A program made the translations under genes and the position numbers. Of a stretch of 64,000 nt of DNA, positions 50,129 through 59,526 are shown in pieces. The notes under the pieces were generated by a model. The model saw only the letters and a list, made by a program, of their open reading frames with translations. It was not told the DNA's origin and did not search any database. The stretch's first letter is position 1; the number at the start of each line of letters is the position of its first letter. The stretch is from DAISVY01 sp036826635 (lineage in GTDB: Bacteria > Zixibacteria > MSB-5A5 > GN15 > FEB-12). Where the stretch lies: assembly GCA_036826635.1 (NCBI GenBank), contig DAISVY010000004.1, positions 124,001 through 188,000 of the forward strand, read 5' to 3'.

Positions 50129-52978
50129 CTACTGGCAGGGTGGCAATGGATCCAGAGAGATAAACAGGTGATCGATCAGTGCGGTTAAATCTCCCATGTC
50201 AATTGGCAGGCCCCCGCTTCCGTCGCAATCAGCCTCCGTCGGACAGCACAGCGGAGCCAAAGAAATAAACAGATGATCGATCAATACCGTGAGATCGCCC
50301 ATATCCACGATTTCGGACTCCCCGCAATCGACATTACCCACCAGACCGACACAGCAACCTTCGCAGGCATCCCCGACACCGTTGCTGTCGGCATCGAGCT
50401 GATCCGGATTGTAAACTCCGGGACAATTGTCGATATCGCCGCAGACACTATCCCCATCATAGTCATTGAAATAATCGAACGGGCAGAAATCACAACTGTC
50501 ACCCAACCCGTCGGCATCACTGTCTTCCTGCAGGGGGTTATAATAGTCCGGGCAATTGTCGCAAGTCGTACCCACGTAGTCCCCATCGGGGTCTTCCTGA
50601 AGCGGATTGTATATGTCAGGGCAGTTATCTTCATCGGCGCAAAAACCATCGCCGTCGGCATCGTCGTAAGGATCGAAAGGACAGACGTCGCAACTGTCAC
50701 CTTGTTCGTCGGAATCGTAATCTTCCTGCAAGGGGTTGAATATACCCAAGCAGTTGTCTATCGAATCGCAAACCCCGTCTTCATCCATATCAAGACAGTC
50801 ACCGGTAACAAGGGCCACGAAAGCATCACCGGCCCCGGCGCTACTACCCTGCAACGGCCGTTTGAGAGGAAAATCGTCGGACTCAGTAAGGCCGGTCAGA
50901 TAGGCGTATCCACAACTGTCGTCCGCCACCATATCATAAGCTTCATCACCGACCAGACCGCCCAGGAATGTACTGTAATCGAGTTGATCGAGAGCCGCGT
51001 TGATGCGAACAACGATAACGTCGTTGTCCCCGGCATTTTCAGACTGAAAAGCGTTAAGGTCGGGGAAATTCGTGGAATTCGTATTGCCGGTGATAAAAAC
51101 GCGGTTGCTGTCATCGACAGCTATTCCCCCGGCATACTCGTCCTCGGTCCCGCCGAGATATGTCGAAAACAACAAAGCAGAACCGGTAGCGTTAAATTTC
51201 GCTATGAACAAGTCGGAATTACCTTTCAAATCGACTTGCAGCGGATTAACGGTAGGAAAATCATACGACATCGTTCGACCGGCAATATAGATAGAACCAT
51301 CGCGGCCAACCACGATATCGTACCCAAGATCACTCTTGATACCACCCAGATAAGTACTGAATATAAGCGCCGTCCCGAACGAGTTCAGACGCGACACAAA
51401 CATGTCGGGTCGGTTCCTTGTCGCTAAATTTCCCTGGTAGGGATTGACCGTGGGATACTGCTCAGAGGTCGTATACCCCGTGATATACGCTCTCCCGGAA
51501 CCATCCACTTCGATCCCCTGGCCGATATCCATGCCTTCGCCGCCGATATAAGTGCTGTAAACCAGGGAACTGCCGGAACTGCTTATTTTACTGATGAAAA
51601 CATCGTAACTACCGCCCAGAGTATCCTGAAACGCGCCGACCGTCGGGAAATCCGTAGACAGCGTGTACCCGATAACATAAGCATTGCCGGCCGCATCGAC
51701 GTCGATATCCCAACCCAGGTCCGAACCGGAACCGCCCAGGTAAGTGCTGTAGATCAGCGTGCTGCCATCGCCCGACAGCTTGGTCACAAAAGCATCGGCC
51801 GCCGAATCCGCCTCCTGAATCGGACTGACCGTCGGGAAATCGAGCGAGGAGGTTCTCCCCACCAGATAGATGGAACCGGCCGTGTCAACTTCTACCGAGT
51901 AAGCGTAGTCGGCACCGGTGCCACCCAGATAACTGCTGTACAAAACACTGTCACCGCCGGGCGCATACTTGACAACAAAGGCATCCCAGTCACCACCGGC
52001 CATGCTGCCCTGATAGGCATTCGTATCGGGGAAATCGGTCGAGGCGGTAGCCCCGGCGACGTAAATATAGTTCTCATCATCGACAACGATCCCGTAACCG
52101 GCATCGGTTGAACCGCCGCCCAGATACGTGGAGAACGACAGAACAGGATCAATAACCAGCGGAAGCTCCGGGCGATAATCGCCGATCAGATTAAAACCGA
52201 AGCTGCTATCGGGATACAACTCAAACTCGGCCTGAATAGTCTTCTCGATATTCCCGACCTGCTGATACACGACCGGTCGCTGCTCGACAATCTCACCCCA
52301 GGCCGTAGTAACCACCATATCGCCGCTGGCATTTACGTTTACCGATTCTATTCCGTCATAGCGAATGCGGATCTGGGAAAAATCGGCCCCGGCAGCCACC
52401 TGAAAATCATATTCCAGATGATGCGGGGCACCGTAGAAACGGACATCGATACCGGGATAAATACCTTCGTGGATGATCGCGGCGTAACGGGGCACGTCGT
52501 GATACCAGTTTTCCGTCCCGGCTCCCTCGAAGTAATTGGAATATGCTCTCGGCATACCGCTGGAGACCATACCGGCAGAAGCCGCAGCCCCTACAAAACT
52601 TACCTTCACCATCAGGTAATCAACCTGATCGGGATTGTCGGCCCCGGCCACGACCGGAACAAAATCTTCGTCGACCCGCACCGCCGACGGAGCCGATGGT
52701 TGCCGATAAAAAACGGAATAAAATCCGGCATCGGTAAACCAAAGAGTGGTGCCGCTTCCCTCGGCTCTAAACCGGACATTCTGATCCCACTGACCTTCGT
52801 TCTGAGTAAACAGAATACGCCCGGGGGTAACAACCGTTACCGGAGAACCGTCAAAATTATTCAGAACTGGAAGAGACGATGCGGGTGGCTCGTCGCTGCT
52901 CCGGATGGCCACCGCCAAGCATACAAGTGTAATGACCACCAAAATGGCCACAGCTAAAGACAAAGATGTCGTTTTCAT
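50129..52978 (-). CDS. Large secreted SBBP beta-propeller/TSP3/dockerin-like protein
   Basis: A 949-residue protein. An N-terminal signal or anchor (LSLAVAILVVITLVCLAVAI) is followed by a beta-rich domain (about 50-275). About nine SBBP repeats come next (about 275-720), with the phrase FSTYLGG and YIYVAGATASTDFPD-type blades. Four or more thrombospondin type-3 calcium repeats (DMDEDGVCDSIDNCLGIFNP) span about 725-875. Two dockerin-like repeats end the chain (VDMGDLTVLIDHLFIS and IDMGDLTALIDHLFIS), which closes PLPPCQ. It is probably displayed at or beyond the outer membrane. Nearby DNA repeats are only the coding of these blades. Confidence 0.85.
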   Translation of the reverse strand: MKTTSLSLAVAILVVITLVCLAVAIRSSDEPPASSLPVLNNFDGSPVTVVTPGRILFTQNEGQWDQNVRFRAEGSGTTLWFTDAGFYSVFYRQPSAPSAVRVDEDFVPVVAGADNPDQVDYLMVKVSFVGAAASAGMVSSGMPRAYSNYFEGAGTENWYHDVPRYAAIIHEGIYPGIDVRFYGAPHHLEYDFQVAAGADFSQIRIRYDGIESVNVNASGDMVVTTAWGEIVEQRPVVYQQVGNIEKTIQAEFELYPDSSFGFNLIGDYRPELPLVIDPVLSFSTYLGGGSTDAGYGIVVDDENYIYVAGATASTDFPDTNAYQGSMAGGDWDAFVVKYAPGGDSVLYSSYLGGTGADYAYSVEVDTAGSIYLVGRTSSLDFPTVSPIQEADSAADAFVTKLSGDGSTLIYSTYLGGSGSDLGWDIDVDAAGNAYVIGYTLSTDFPTVGAFQDTLGGSYDVFISKISSSGSSLVYSTYIGGEGMDIGQGIEVDGSGRAYITGYTTSEQYPTVNPYQGNLATRNRPDMFVSRLNSFGTALIFSTYLGGIKSDLGYDIVVGRDGSIYIAGRTMSYDFPTVNPLQVDLKGNSDLFIAKFNATGSALLFSTYLGGTEDEYAGGIAVDDSNRVFITGNTNSTNFPDLNAFQSENAGDNDVIVVRINAALDQLDYSTFLGGLVGDEAYDMVADDSCGYAYLTGLTESDDFPLKRPLQGSSAGAGDAFVALVTGDCLDMDEDGVCDSIDNCLGIFNPLQEDYDSDEQGDSCDVCPFDPYDDADGDGFCADEDNCPDIYNPLQEDPDGDYVGTTCDNCPDYYNPLQEDSDADGLGDSCDFCPFDYFNDYDGDSVCGDIDNCPGVYNPDQLDADSNGVGDACEGCCVGLVGNVDCGESEIVDMGDLTVLIDHLFISLAPLCCPTEADCDGSGGLPIDMGDLTALIDHLFISLDPLPPCQ

Positions 52979-53309
52979 CTACACTCTGTAAATCAAGCCG
53001 AGTCGGACTTAAGATGCGTACCGAGTCAGTTCCTGCCCTCTTGTATAGCGAATATAACGGATCAGTCGCACTATGTCAAGACTTTCACTCTCTGACAGGT
53101 TACCAACGCAGTCAAAACCGCTTCTGCGCACCGGGTTGCACACACGCAGACCATCGCATTACAACCCTAAATGGATAACCATAACTATTTTCGATACTAC
53201 CTCTGACCCGACGTGAGGCCTGCCTACACCGCAGGCGGCGAAGACCAAAAGGCGCGCACGACGGTACAGATTTTCTCTTTCGATAGTTATCGGTTTCGGA
53301 GAGAATAAG
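52979..53309. other. Intergenic region upstream of the SBBP/TSP3 gene
   Basis: This 331-bp gap holds the promoter at 53051-53079 and a small perfect inverted repeat GCCTGC/GCAGGC (53218-53236) without a T tract, possibly after the CPBP gene. I see no ORF or RNA gene in it. Confidence 0.6.
53051..53079 (-). promoter_or_regulatory. Near-consensus sigma-70 promoter of the SBBP/TSP3 gene
   Basis: TTGACA (53079-53074), spacer of exactly 17 nt, TATATT (53056-53051). Only one position departs from the full consensus. The start near 53044 leaves a leader of about 65 nt before ATG 52978. Confidence 0.85.
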
Positions 53310-54212
53310 TTAAGTCCTCCGTTGCCGATATGCAACGTGCACCAGTACCGTCGCCACGGCCACGGCGGCCGAACTCAGCAGGGAGGCTTCAAAGCCGAAT
53401 TGCCCGCCCGTTAACAACTTATGACCGGTGACTTCGACTTCCAGAAGGCTGGGAAAACTGACTCCACTGACCGGTATGCCATAGACCGCCCCCTGAAAGA
53501 AGTTCCAGGTCAAATGCAGGCCGATGGGAAACCAGAGATTCCGGCGGTGTACGTAGTATATCCCTAGCAGCAGCCCGGCCAGAACGATATTAAGCAGACC
53601 GGCGACCGAAAGGTTGGGGTTCAACGCGTGAAAAAGAGCAAAAAGAACACTCACGGCCAGAAGAGACAGGTACTTGTTGGCCGACGTTAACAGGTTGTTG
53701 AGAAGATAACCGCGAAAGACAATTTCCTCCTGCGAACCCACGATAAAACAAAACAGGAAGAGCATCGCCAGATCACCAATCGGCCAGTGGACACTCTGAA
53801 TATGGATACATCCCAGAAGATACAGAATCCAGAACACCGCAGACATCAGGACTATCCCGCTCGCCAGACCAGCCAGAAAATCCCGCCACATGCCTCGTCC
53901 CAAAGAGAACCCCAGGGAGACAAGCGAACGACGGTCGACCAGACGCCGGAACATCAAAACCGCCAGGAAAGACGACGCAAGAATGACCGCCTGCATGATA
54001 AGCTCATCGGTGGTGCCGGCAATCCGGGTGAGAGACGAGGTCTCGGGCATCCCCACGGCAGCCCAACCGATAAATCCGCCTACCGATACGAATATAAAAT
54101 AAACGACCAGAAAAAGCAGACACCTGAGCCAGCCGGCTTTGATAAGAGGTTCCGACCGGGGAACCGCCTCGGGTCGGACCGCCGCATTGTCGGTCGATAA
54201 CCGCTCGTTCAT
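53310..54212 (-). CDS. CPBP (CAAX/Abi) family intramembrane metalloprotease
   Basis: A 300-residue polytopic membrane protein with about eight helices. It bears the CPBP catalytic motifs EEIVFRGYLLNN (motif 1), FALFHALNP (motif 2) and HLTWNFFQG (motif 3). ATG 54212 is chosen for GGGAGGTTGGT upstream. Family members cleave or bind membrane substrates and some give bacteriocin self-immunity; no bacteriocin is nearby. It follows the dGTPase-like gene by 38 bp. Confidence 0.88.
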   Translation of the reverse strand: MNERLSTDNAAVRPEAVPRSEPLIKAGWLRCLLFLVVYFIFVSVGGFIGWAAVGMPETSSLTRIAGTTDELIMQAVILASSFLAVLMFRRLVDRRSLVSLGFSLGRGMWRDFLAGLASGIVLMSAVFWILYLLGCIHIQSVHWPIGDLAMLFLFCFIVGSQEEIVFRGYLLNNLLTSANKYLSLLAVSVLFALFHALNPNLSVAGLLNIVLAGLLLGIYYVHRRNLWFPIGLHLTWNFFQGAVYGIPVSGVSFPSLLEVEVTGHKLLTGGQFGFEASLLSSAAVAVATVLVHVAYRQRRT

Positions 54213-54250
54213 ACCAACCTCCCTGTTTTTATTGAGTCTCAGACCGACTC

Positions 54251-55405
54251 TCATCCCCCCAGTTCGTCACATAGTCTCCTGGCAAAGCGGTCCGTCATTC
54301 CAGCTATATAATCCGCCACCACAATTTCGATTTTCCCCTGGTCGAGCATTTTCTGAAATCTCGGTGGCATGAGTTTCGGCTGTTCGATAAGCCGTTCAAA
54401 AAGTATCCGAATAATAACCCCGGCCTGTTCGGTGTGACTCCGCAGACGCGGATGATGGTACAACCGATGGTTCAAAAAAAACTTGAGTTCATCCACCCGG
54501 GGAGAGATACCGTCGGAGTATGCACACAATCGGCAGGGAGCATCGCGCAGAGAACTCAAATCCTCGATATCATAGATGCAAAGGCGCCGGTCGGTTTCAT
54601 TCAACAGGTCGGTGGCAATACAATCGATCAGGTATCGCACGAGCTGCCTGCGCTTCTGATCATCGTCCAGCCCGACCAGACGTCGTGATTCGAAATCGAA
54701 TCCATCCGAGACCGCCGACGGGTGCCAGACAGAGAGTTCGCGAAGATCATCCAGTGTTATCAACCCCGAACTGAGGCCATCGTCAATATCGTGAGCATTA
54801 TAAGCTATTTCATCCGCCATATCCACCAGCGAGGCTTCAAGGGTCGGCCAGCGATGATCGGCAAACTCCTCGCGGACAATCTTGACTTTGGTCTCGTGTT
54901 TGGCGATACCCTCGCGCACCTCGTAGGTAAGGTTCAGCCCGGGATGTTCAGGATAGCGTTGCTCAAGAAGCTCGACCACCCGCAGGGATTGCCGATTATG
55001 ATTGAATCCGCCGAACTCGGCCAGCAATTCGTCCAGAACATCTTCCCCGGCATGTCCGAAGGGAGTATGGCCGACATCATGAACCAGGGCTATCGCCTCG
55101 GTAAGGTCCTCGTTAAGACGCAGGTTACGGGCCAGCGTGCGGGCCACCTGAGCAACCTCGACCGTATGAGTAAGACGGGTACGAAAATGATCCGCCTCAT
55201 GCGGCAAAAACACCTGTGTCTTGTATTCCATCCTTCGGAAAGCCGCCGAATGTACGATCCGGTCACGATCCCGCTGGAAGGCCGTGCGCAGGGGGTGTTC
55301 TTCCTGGGGATAGACACGTCCCCGGGATTCCGCGGCCCGGGCGGCGTAGCTTGCCAAAGCATGATACTCGGCTTTCTCAATGTCAACGCGGCTATTCAAA
55401 ATCAT
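54251..55405 (-). CDS. dGTP triphosphohydrolase-like HD protein
   Basis: A 384-residue HD-superfamily hydrolase. The metal-binding residues lie in RTRLTHTVEVAQVARTLARN and LVHDVGHTPFGHAGEDVLDE, with a later MADEIAYNAHDIDDGL. It matches the dGTPase (Dgt type 2) family, which removes triphosphate from dGTP. Start ATG 55405 overlaps the end of the upstream gene by 14 bases; GTG 55408 is an alternative. It sits with outer-membrane protein genes, an unexpected pairing that may only reflect operon packing. Confidence 0.9.
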   Translation of the reverse strand: MILNSRVDIEKAEYHALASYAARAAESRGRVYPQEEHPLRTAFQRDRDRIVHSAAFRRMEYKTQVFLPHEADHFRTRLTHTVEVAQVARTLARNLRLNEDLTEAIALVHDVGHTPFGHAGEDVLDELLAEFGGFNHNRQSLRVVELLEQRYPEHPGLNLTYEVREGIAKHETKVKIVREEFADHRWPTLEASLVDMADEIAYNAHDIDDGLSSGLITLDDLRELSVWHPSAVSDGFDFESRRLVGLDDDQKRRQLVRYLIDCIATDLLNETDRRLCIYDIEDLSSLRDAPCRLCAYSDGISPRVDELKFFLNHRLYHHPRLRSHTEQAGVIIRILFERLIEQPKLMPPRFQKMLDQGKIEIVVADYIAGMTDRFARRLCDELGG

Positions 55406-56231
55406 CACCTTTCGAAGGATGCACCGTCGAACCGTAAGTAAACGAAACCGTGTGGGAAAATCCCAGCACCGGGTGGACCGACGTCGCATAACTGATCGTA
55501 CCGGACCGGACACTGATTTCGATTCCACCCCCGTATTCCAGAGGTTCGGTTCCCACCCCCCAGAAGAAAGAACTGCGTCCCGAAAGACGTATCAACTGCC
55601 CCAGCGAGAATTGCGGTTTCTGGAGTTTTTCCACTCGTATCCGACCGGTGATAGAATAAGAATCATAGCGGGCCATTTCGGCATGGAGAGAATAAACAGG
55701 CTGTATCTTGCGGCTGTTCTCGGTCAAAGCCGGGCCGGTCAGATTATCGGCCGTCAGCACGATTTGCCCCAGACGAGTCCGCCACGAGGCCCCCAGTCCC
55801 ACCGTCGCCGCCCGAAGAGTGCCGTAGTTATTACCGATCTGTACCTGCATAGCCGAGAGCATAACCCCGGCCGTCAGAGAATCGTATCGACAGGCCAGCG
55901 ACCCTTTCAGCAGTTGTTCGGCGTACAAATCGGTCTTGCCGAACTGCGAGGCACCCATCGCCACGGTCAGGTTGCGCCAGCGGACCGCCCCGGCCAAAAA
56001 GACCTGATCCAGATCGGCCAGTTCGAACCGTCGGTTGTAACCCCCTTCAAGCCGCCATCCTCCCGGCTCCAGACCACCGCAGGGAAGATTAACCAAAGTC
56101 GCGGCCGAGGCCCGAGAAACGACACTCGTCCGTCCCATCCCGATAGCATGGCCGTTCATCAGGTCGAAACCGACGACGTTCGCCGTCAGCATCAACAGGG
56201 AAAGCAGGCTTGCGATTAAAACAGTTCGCAT
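55392..56231 (-). CDS. PorV-like outer-membrane beta-barrel protein
   Basis: The 279-residue product has a signal peptide (VLIASLLSLLMLTANVVG). An N-terminal GHAIGMGRTSVVSRASAAT stretch like that of PorV/UPF0164 proteins follows, then alternating strands typical of a beta barrel to the C-terminus. No periplasmic peptidoglycan-binding domain is seen. It is 3 bp after the lamin-tail protein gene, suggesting that the two act together at the outer membrane, as PorV does in secretion. The exact family was judged by eye. Confidence 0.6.
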   Translation of the reverse strand: MRTVLIASLLSLLMLTANVVGFDLMNGHAIGMGRTSVVSRASAATLVNLPCGGLEPGGWRLEGGYNRRFELADLDQVFLAGAVRWRNLTVAMGASQFGKTDLYAEQLLKGSLACRYDSLTAGVMLSAMQVQIGNNYGTLRAATVGLGASWRTRLGQIVLTADNLTGPALTENSRKIQPVYSLHAEMARYDSYSITGRIRVEKLQKPQFSLGQLIRLSGRSSFFWGVGTEPLEYGGGIEISVRSGTISYATSVHPVLGFSHTVSFTYGSTVHPSKGDDFE

Positions 56232-56234
56232 AAT

Positions 56235-57869
56235 CTACCGGGCGATTACCAGTGTTTTCTTTATAGATTCCACCCCGGAGGCCTCGAAGTATAAAATGTA
56301 CAACCCGATTGGCAGCCGTTCCCCACTCCGGCCGATTCCGCACCGACCGTACCAGACATACTGCTCGCTAAGGTACGGGGAATCATCCTCAAACTCGACC
56401 ACCTGACGCCCGTTGCTATCGTATATTCGCAGGGTGAAAGCGGAAGCTTCCGGTGCCTGTACGCTGATTATCGTGGAATCGTCCCGACCGTCACCGTCGG
56501 GAGAAAATATGCGCGGCTCGATACTCACTTCCAGACTGTTGTGACCTTCTTCGGAAAAGCGAACCTCGTTTTTACAACCCGGGGTTCCTCCCGACTCGGT
56601 CGATTTTCCCCAGTCGTCGCGGCGTTCTTCCGATTCCCCCCGACACCAGGTGTAGTTGTCATCGAAAGCACTGCTGTAGGTATGACGGTCGGCTTCAAGG
56701 CCGAAGCTGTCGGTCAGAGTGATAACATCGCCGCCATCGTTCAGTTCACGCCACGAAGAAGGCCGCCGCAGAAGGCTGTCGAATTCGGTATAGAAAGCAA
56801 CGAAATCGAGTGAATCCTGAACCAGGACGATATACTGACCGGAATCCAGCCACAGCGAGCCGGATGAAATCGTCGCGCTTCCGAGTAAATCACCGAGCTT
56901 CCACCCGGCCAGATCGACGGGTTCCGCACTCACGTTTTTCAACTCCACCCATTCACTGTTCAACGTCCCCCGCGGCATGGCCTGAAACTCGGATAGAACC
57001 ACCGGCGGGTAATCTTCACCGACCGCCATGAAATCACGCCGGTTATTGGCCACCCGGTCATCATTGTCCAGAACGGCAATCAACTCGCAATAAACACCGG
57101 GCAAACGATACTGCCCGACCAGATAAACAGTCACGCCGCTGTCAATCGTGCCGACCGATTCCGAGGCTATCAACTCGCCGATTTCATCGGGGGCGCCGTC
57201 ATCATGATAATACAAACGCAGGGTATCGTTGCTGATCGTCGTCCGACCGCGATTAACGAGAGTGAAAACGACCGTAGTGAGTCCGTCCTGAGCGGTTACC
57301 GAAGCCCCTTCCAGGGCCAGATCGTACGGCATAACTGTCACGGAATTGATTCCGCCCGGTGTGGAGCCTTGCACCGCCACCGACTGCTCGACCGGATCTG
57401 CTTTCGGATCCACGCGTTCCCAGGAGTAACCGTCCCGACCGCTTTCGGTCCAGGTCAAAACCGACACCAAGTTGCCGAGCCGGCTTAGAGCAACGCCTCC
57501 GGAACCATTCTCCAGTTCCATCGCCGCCTCATACAGGGAATAGTTCTCCGAAGCCGCGTCCCCCCACGTCCCGGAACCGTCACCCCAGGTTTCTTCGAAA
57601 CGCACGGCATTGCGACATACAACCATGTAACCGTAAGGTCCAAGGCTCCCTGACAAAGTGCTGCCAACGGTGTCTTCGAGCGAGTAGATATCGAACACAT
57701 AAAAATCGAGCGAGGCAGTGGTCGCCGCATCGTTGTACAGCTCGAACCATTCCAGAGTGGTTTGCCCGCCGGGTTCGTTTGCCAGGACCTCATTTACAAC
57801 CACACCACCCTGCGACTCAAGATGAAACAGGAGGATAAGACCCAGGCTGTAAAGAATCGAACGGATCAT
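56235..57869 (-). CDS. Secreted lamin-tail protein with C-terminal sorting-like Ig domain
   Basis: A 544-residue secreted protein. A signal peptide (about 1-22) is followed by a lamin-tail domain (VVVNEVLANEPGG, EWFELYNDAATTASLDFYVF), a CARDB-like domain (about 180-285) and a second lamin-tail domain (VVLSEFQAMPRGTLNSEWVE). The C-terminal FlgD-like Ig domain contains FSPDGDGRDDSTIISVQ and ends with GLYILYFEASGVESIKKTLV. Such ends resemble type IX-type sorting domains of the FCB group. ATG overlaps the stop of the downstream-coded OMP gene by ATGA. Confidence 0.75.
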   Translation of the reverse strand: MIRSILYSLGLILLFHLESQGGVVVNEVLANEPGGQTTLEWFELYNDAATTASLDFYVFDIYSLEDTVGSTLSGSLGPYGYMVVCRNAVRFEETWGDGSGTWGDAASENYSLYEAAMELENGSGGVALSRLGNLVSVLTWTESGRDGYSWERVDPKADPVEQSVAVQGSTPGGINSVTVMPYDLALEGASVTAQDGLTTVVFTLVNRGRTTISNDTLRLYYHDDGAPDEIGELIASESVGTIDSGVTVYLVGQYRLPGVYCELIAVLDNDDRVANNRRDFMAVGEDYPPVVLSEFQAMPRGTLNSEWVELKNVSAEPVDLAGWKLGDLLGSATISSGSLWLDSGQYIVLVQDSLDFVAFYTEFDSLLRRPSSWRELNDGGDVITLTDSFGLEADRHTYSSAFDDNYTWCRGESEERRDDWGKSTESGGTPGCKNEVRFSEEGHNSLEVSIEPRIFSPDGDGRDDSTIISVQAPEASAFTLRIYDSNGRQVVEFEDDSPYLSEQYVWYGRCGIGRSGERLPIGLYILYFEASGVESIKKTLVIAR

Positions 57870-59518
57870 AGGTCAGCGCTCAACTCAAATGAAATGGTCA
57901 CGAGGGTCTTGTTATCACTGCTGCGTCGATACCGATGAGTCAGTTTGACAGCAGCGTCGAGATTACCGGCCAGCCGCTGTAAACCGCGGACATACGCATA
58001 CGAGTATTGCAAACCGTCGGCGGTCACCTGTCCCAGATTCACCCAGACCTCCAAACGTGCTTCCGTATCGAGTCCATACTTCGCGGTAGTGAAAAGCGAA
58101 GCGTGACCTTCTTCTTCGTTCTCCGCATCATAGGCAATATAACTCCTGCCGGTGAGTTTGGCAGCGGAGAATCTTCCCTGCAGTTTCAGGCCATGTCGGG
58201 TCCGAACATCGGGGACACCGGTCGATTGCCGCCGGCGTTCTTTGAATATATATTCCAATTCCAATTGAAAACCACGACTGCAACGGTGAATCAATCCGCT
58301 GGCAAACTGCAAATTGGCGTTGTCGCTCCCGCGCCCGGTGTATATCAGAGCATTCGAGAATTCAAAATTGGAGCGCAGCAACACGACGGTTTTCAGTAAA
58401 ACGCCTTTCTGTCCGGCTCGCTTGTTGGAATACTCGAATTCTACCGGAGTAATGCCGGACGTCTGCGTAAGATTCCCGGCCTTGCTGCCCGCGGTCAGAT
58501 CGATAAAATCGTCCCCGTAGACCCAGCCGGAATAGCGCAGTTCCGCTTTCCCAAAACAGTGGCGTCCTTCGACCACGGCGGCCGGGGCATCGGATTGTTC
58601 ACCGGTCTGTCGGCTCACTTCCGCAGCACAGTAACCCCGGTCATAGTCGTACTGACCGAACAGCCCCAGTGACACCATCTCGGCCGCTGCACCGGAGGTT
58701 CGATTGACCAGACGGTTATAACCGACAATTACACCCGGCCTCATATCACCTCGCTGCAAACCGGCGAAGAAACCGAGCGACGTCAGGCGGTGCGTGCTGT
58801 CACGATTGAGCGAGGCCAGCGCCTCGGTCGACAGGCAACCGGACTGCGCACGAAGATGCAATCCGTTGTAGCCTCCGTAGTCAGGGTACAGCAGTGACTC
58901 CCGATCGATGCTCTGCGAATAATCCAGCGCCTTACCCGCATATCCGAAGATAGTCCCCAAACCGAGCCGGGCGGTGTAGCTGCCTGCGGTAAGCTCGCGC
59001 AATGTACCGGTGCGGCTGCAATACGACAACTCCCGACCGACAAATCGTTCCCGGCCGCTGGTTTCTTTATTTATGCGAAAACCTACGCGATATTTCTCGG
59101 CAATGCAGATATCGCCGCGGCTGCGATACCACGATGTCTCGGCTTCTTCCAGTCGCTGATAGTAACGATAAGAAAAATTACCGCTAATCGGAGCAAGAAC
59201 AGACGAGGACGCATGTTCATGAGTAAGAAACGGCTCACGTTGATCCCGTTCCAATGGGGCAACGAGCGAGTCTTCCACCCGTCGAAAAAAAGACAGGTTG
59301 GGAATCTCATCGAGCAAATACGAAGTGCCGGAATCAATACCATAGCTGAATATCTCCTCAAGGGTAAGATATTGCGGCCAGGAGATCAGATCGGATTCAA
59401 GAGCCTCGCGCAGTTCATCTTCCGACGGAAAAACACACGTCGACAACTCCTGAGACGCCACTCCGGCGACCAGGATAAGGCTCAGAACGACAAGAAGTAC
59501 GATCCAAAGATGCGGCAA
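57866..59518 (-). CDS. Hypothetical outer-membrane protein
   Basis: A 550-residue protein with a signal peptide (LWIVLLVVLSLILVAGVAS). A helical N-terminal part (about 28-90, SEDELREALESDLISWPQYL) precedes a long run of amphipathic beta strands to the end (for example FEFSNALIYTGRGSDNANLQ). The last residues SFELSADL fit a beta-barrel terminus. I do not recognise a named family. It begins with TTG, 8 bp after the sigma-54 activator gene, and is coupled to the lamin-tail gene. Confidence 0.62.
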   Translation of the reverse strand: MPHLWIVLLVVLSLILVAGVASQELSTCVFPSEDELREALESDLISWPQYLTLEEIFSYGIDSGTSYLLDEIPNLSFFRRVEDSLVAPLERDQREPFLTHEHASSSVLAPISGNFSYRYYQRLEEAETSWYRSRGDICIAEKYRVGFRINKETSGRERFVGRELSYCSRTGTLRELTAGSYTARLGLGTIFGYAGKALDYSQSIDRESLLYPDYGGYNGLHLRAQSGCLSTEALASLNRDSTHRLTSLGFFAGLQRGDMRPGVIVGYNRLVNRTSGAAAEMVSLGLFGQYDYDRGYCAAEVSRQTGEQSDAPAAVVEGRHCFGKAELRYSGWVYGDDFIDLTAGSKAGNLTQTSGITPVEFEYSNKRAGQKGVLLKTVVLLRSNFEFSNALIYTGRGSDNANLQFASGLIHRCSRGFQLELEYIFKERRRQSTGVPDVRTRHGLKLQGRFSAAKLTGRSYIAYDAENEEEGHASLFTTAKYGLDTEARLEVWVNLGQVTADGLQYSYAYVRGLQRLAGNLDAAVKLTHRYRRSSDNKTLVTISFELSADL

Positions 59519-59526
59519 AAAGTTGT

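Noticed and set aside
50273..51427. 384-codon plus-strand ORF
   Set aside because: Antisense to the SBBP/TSP3 protein; its Ile/Val richness is the complement of Asp/Asn codons in the repeats.
50700..52200. Regular DNA repeats that first looked like an array
   Set aside because: They are degenerate coding repeats of SBBP blades and TSP3 units, in frame and imperfect, so not a CRISPR array.
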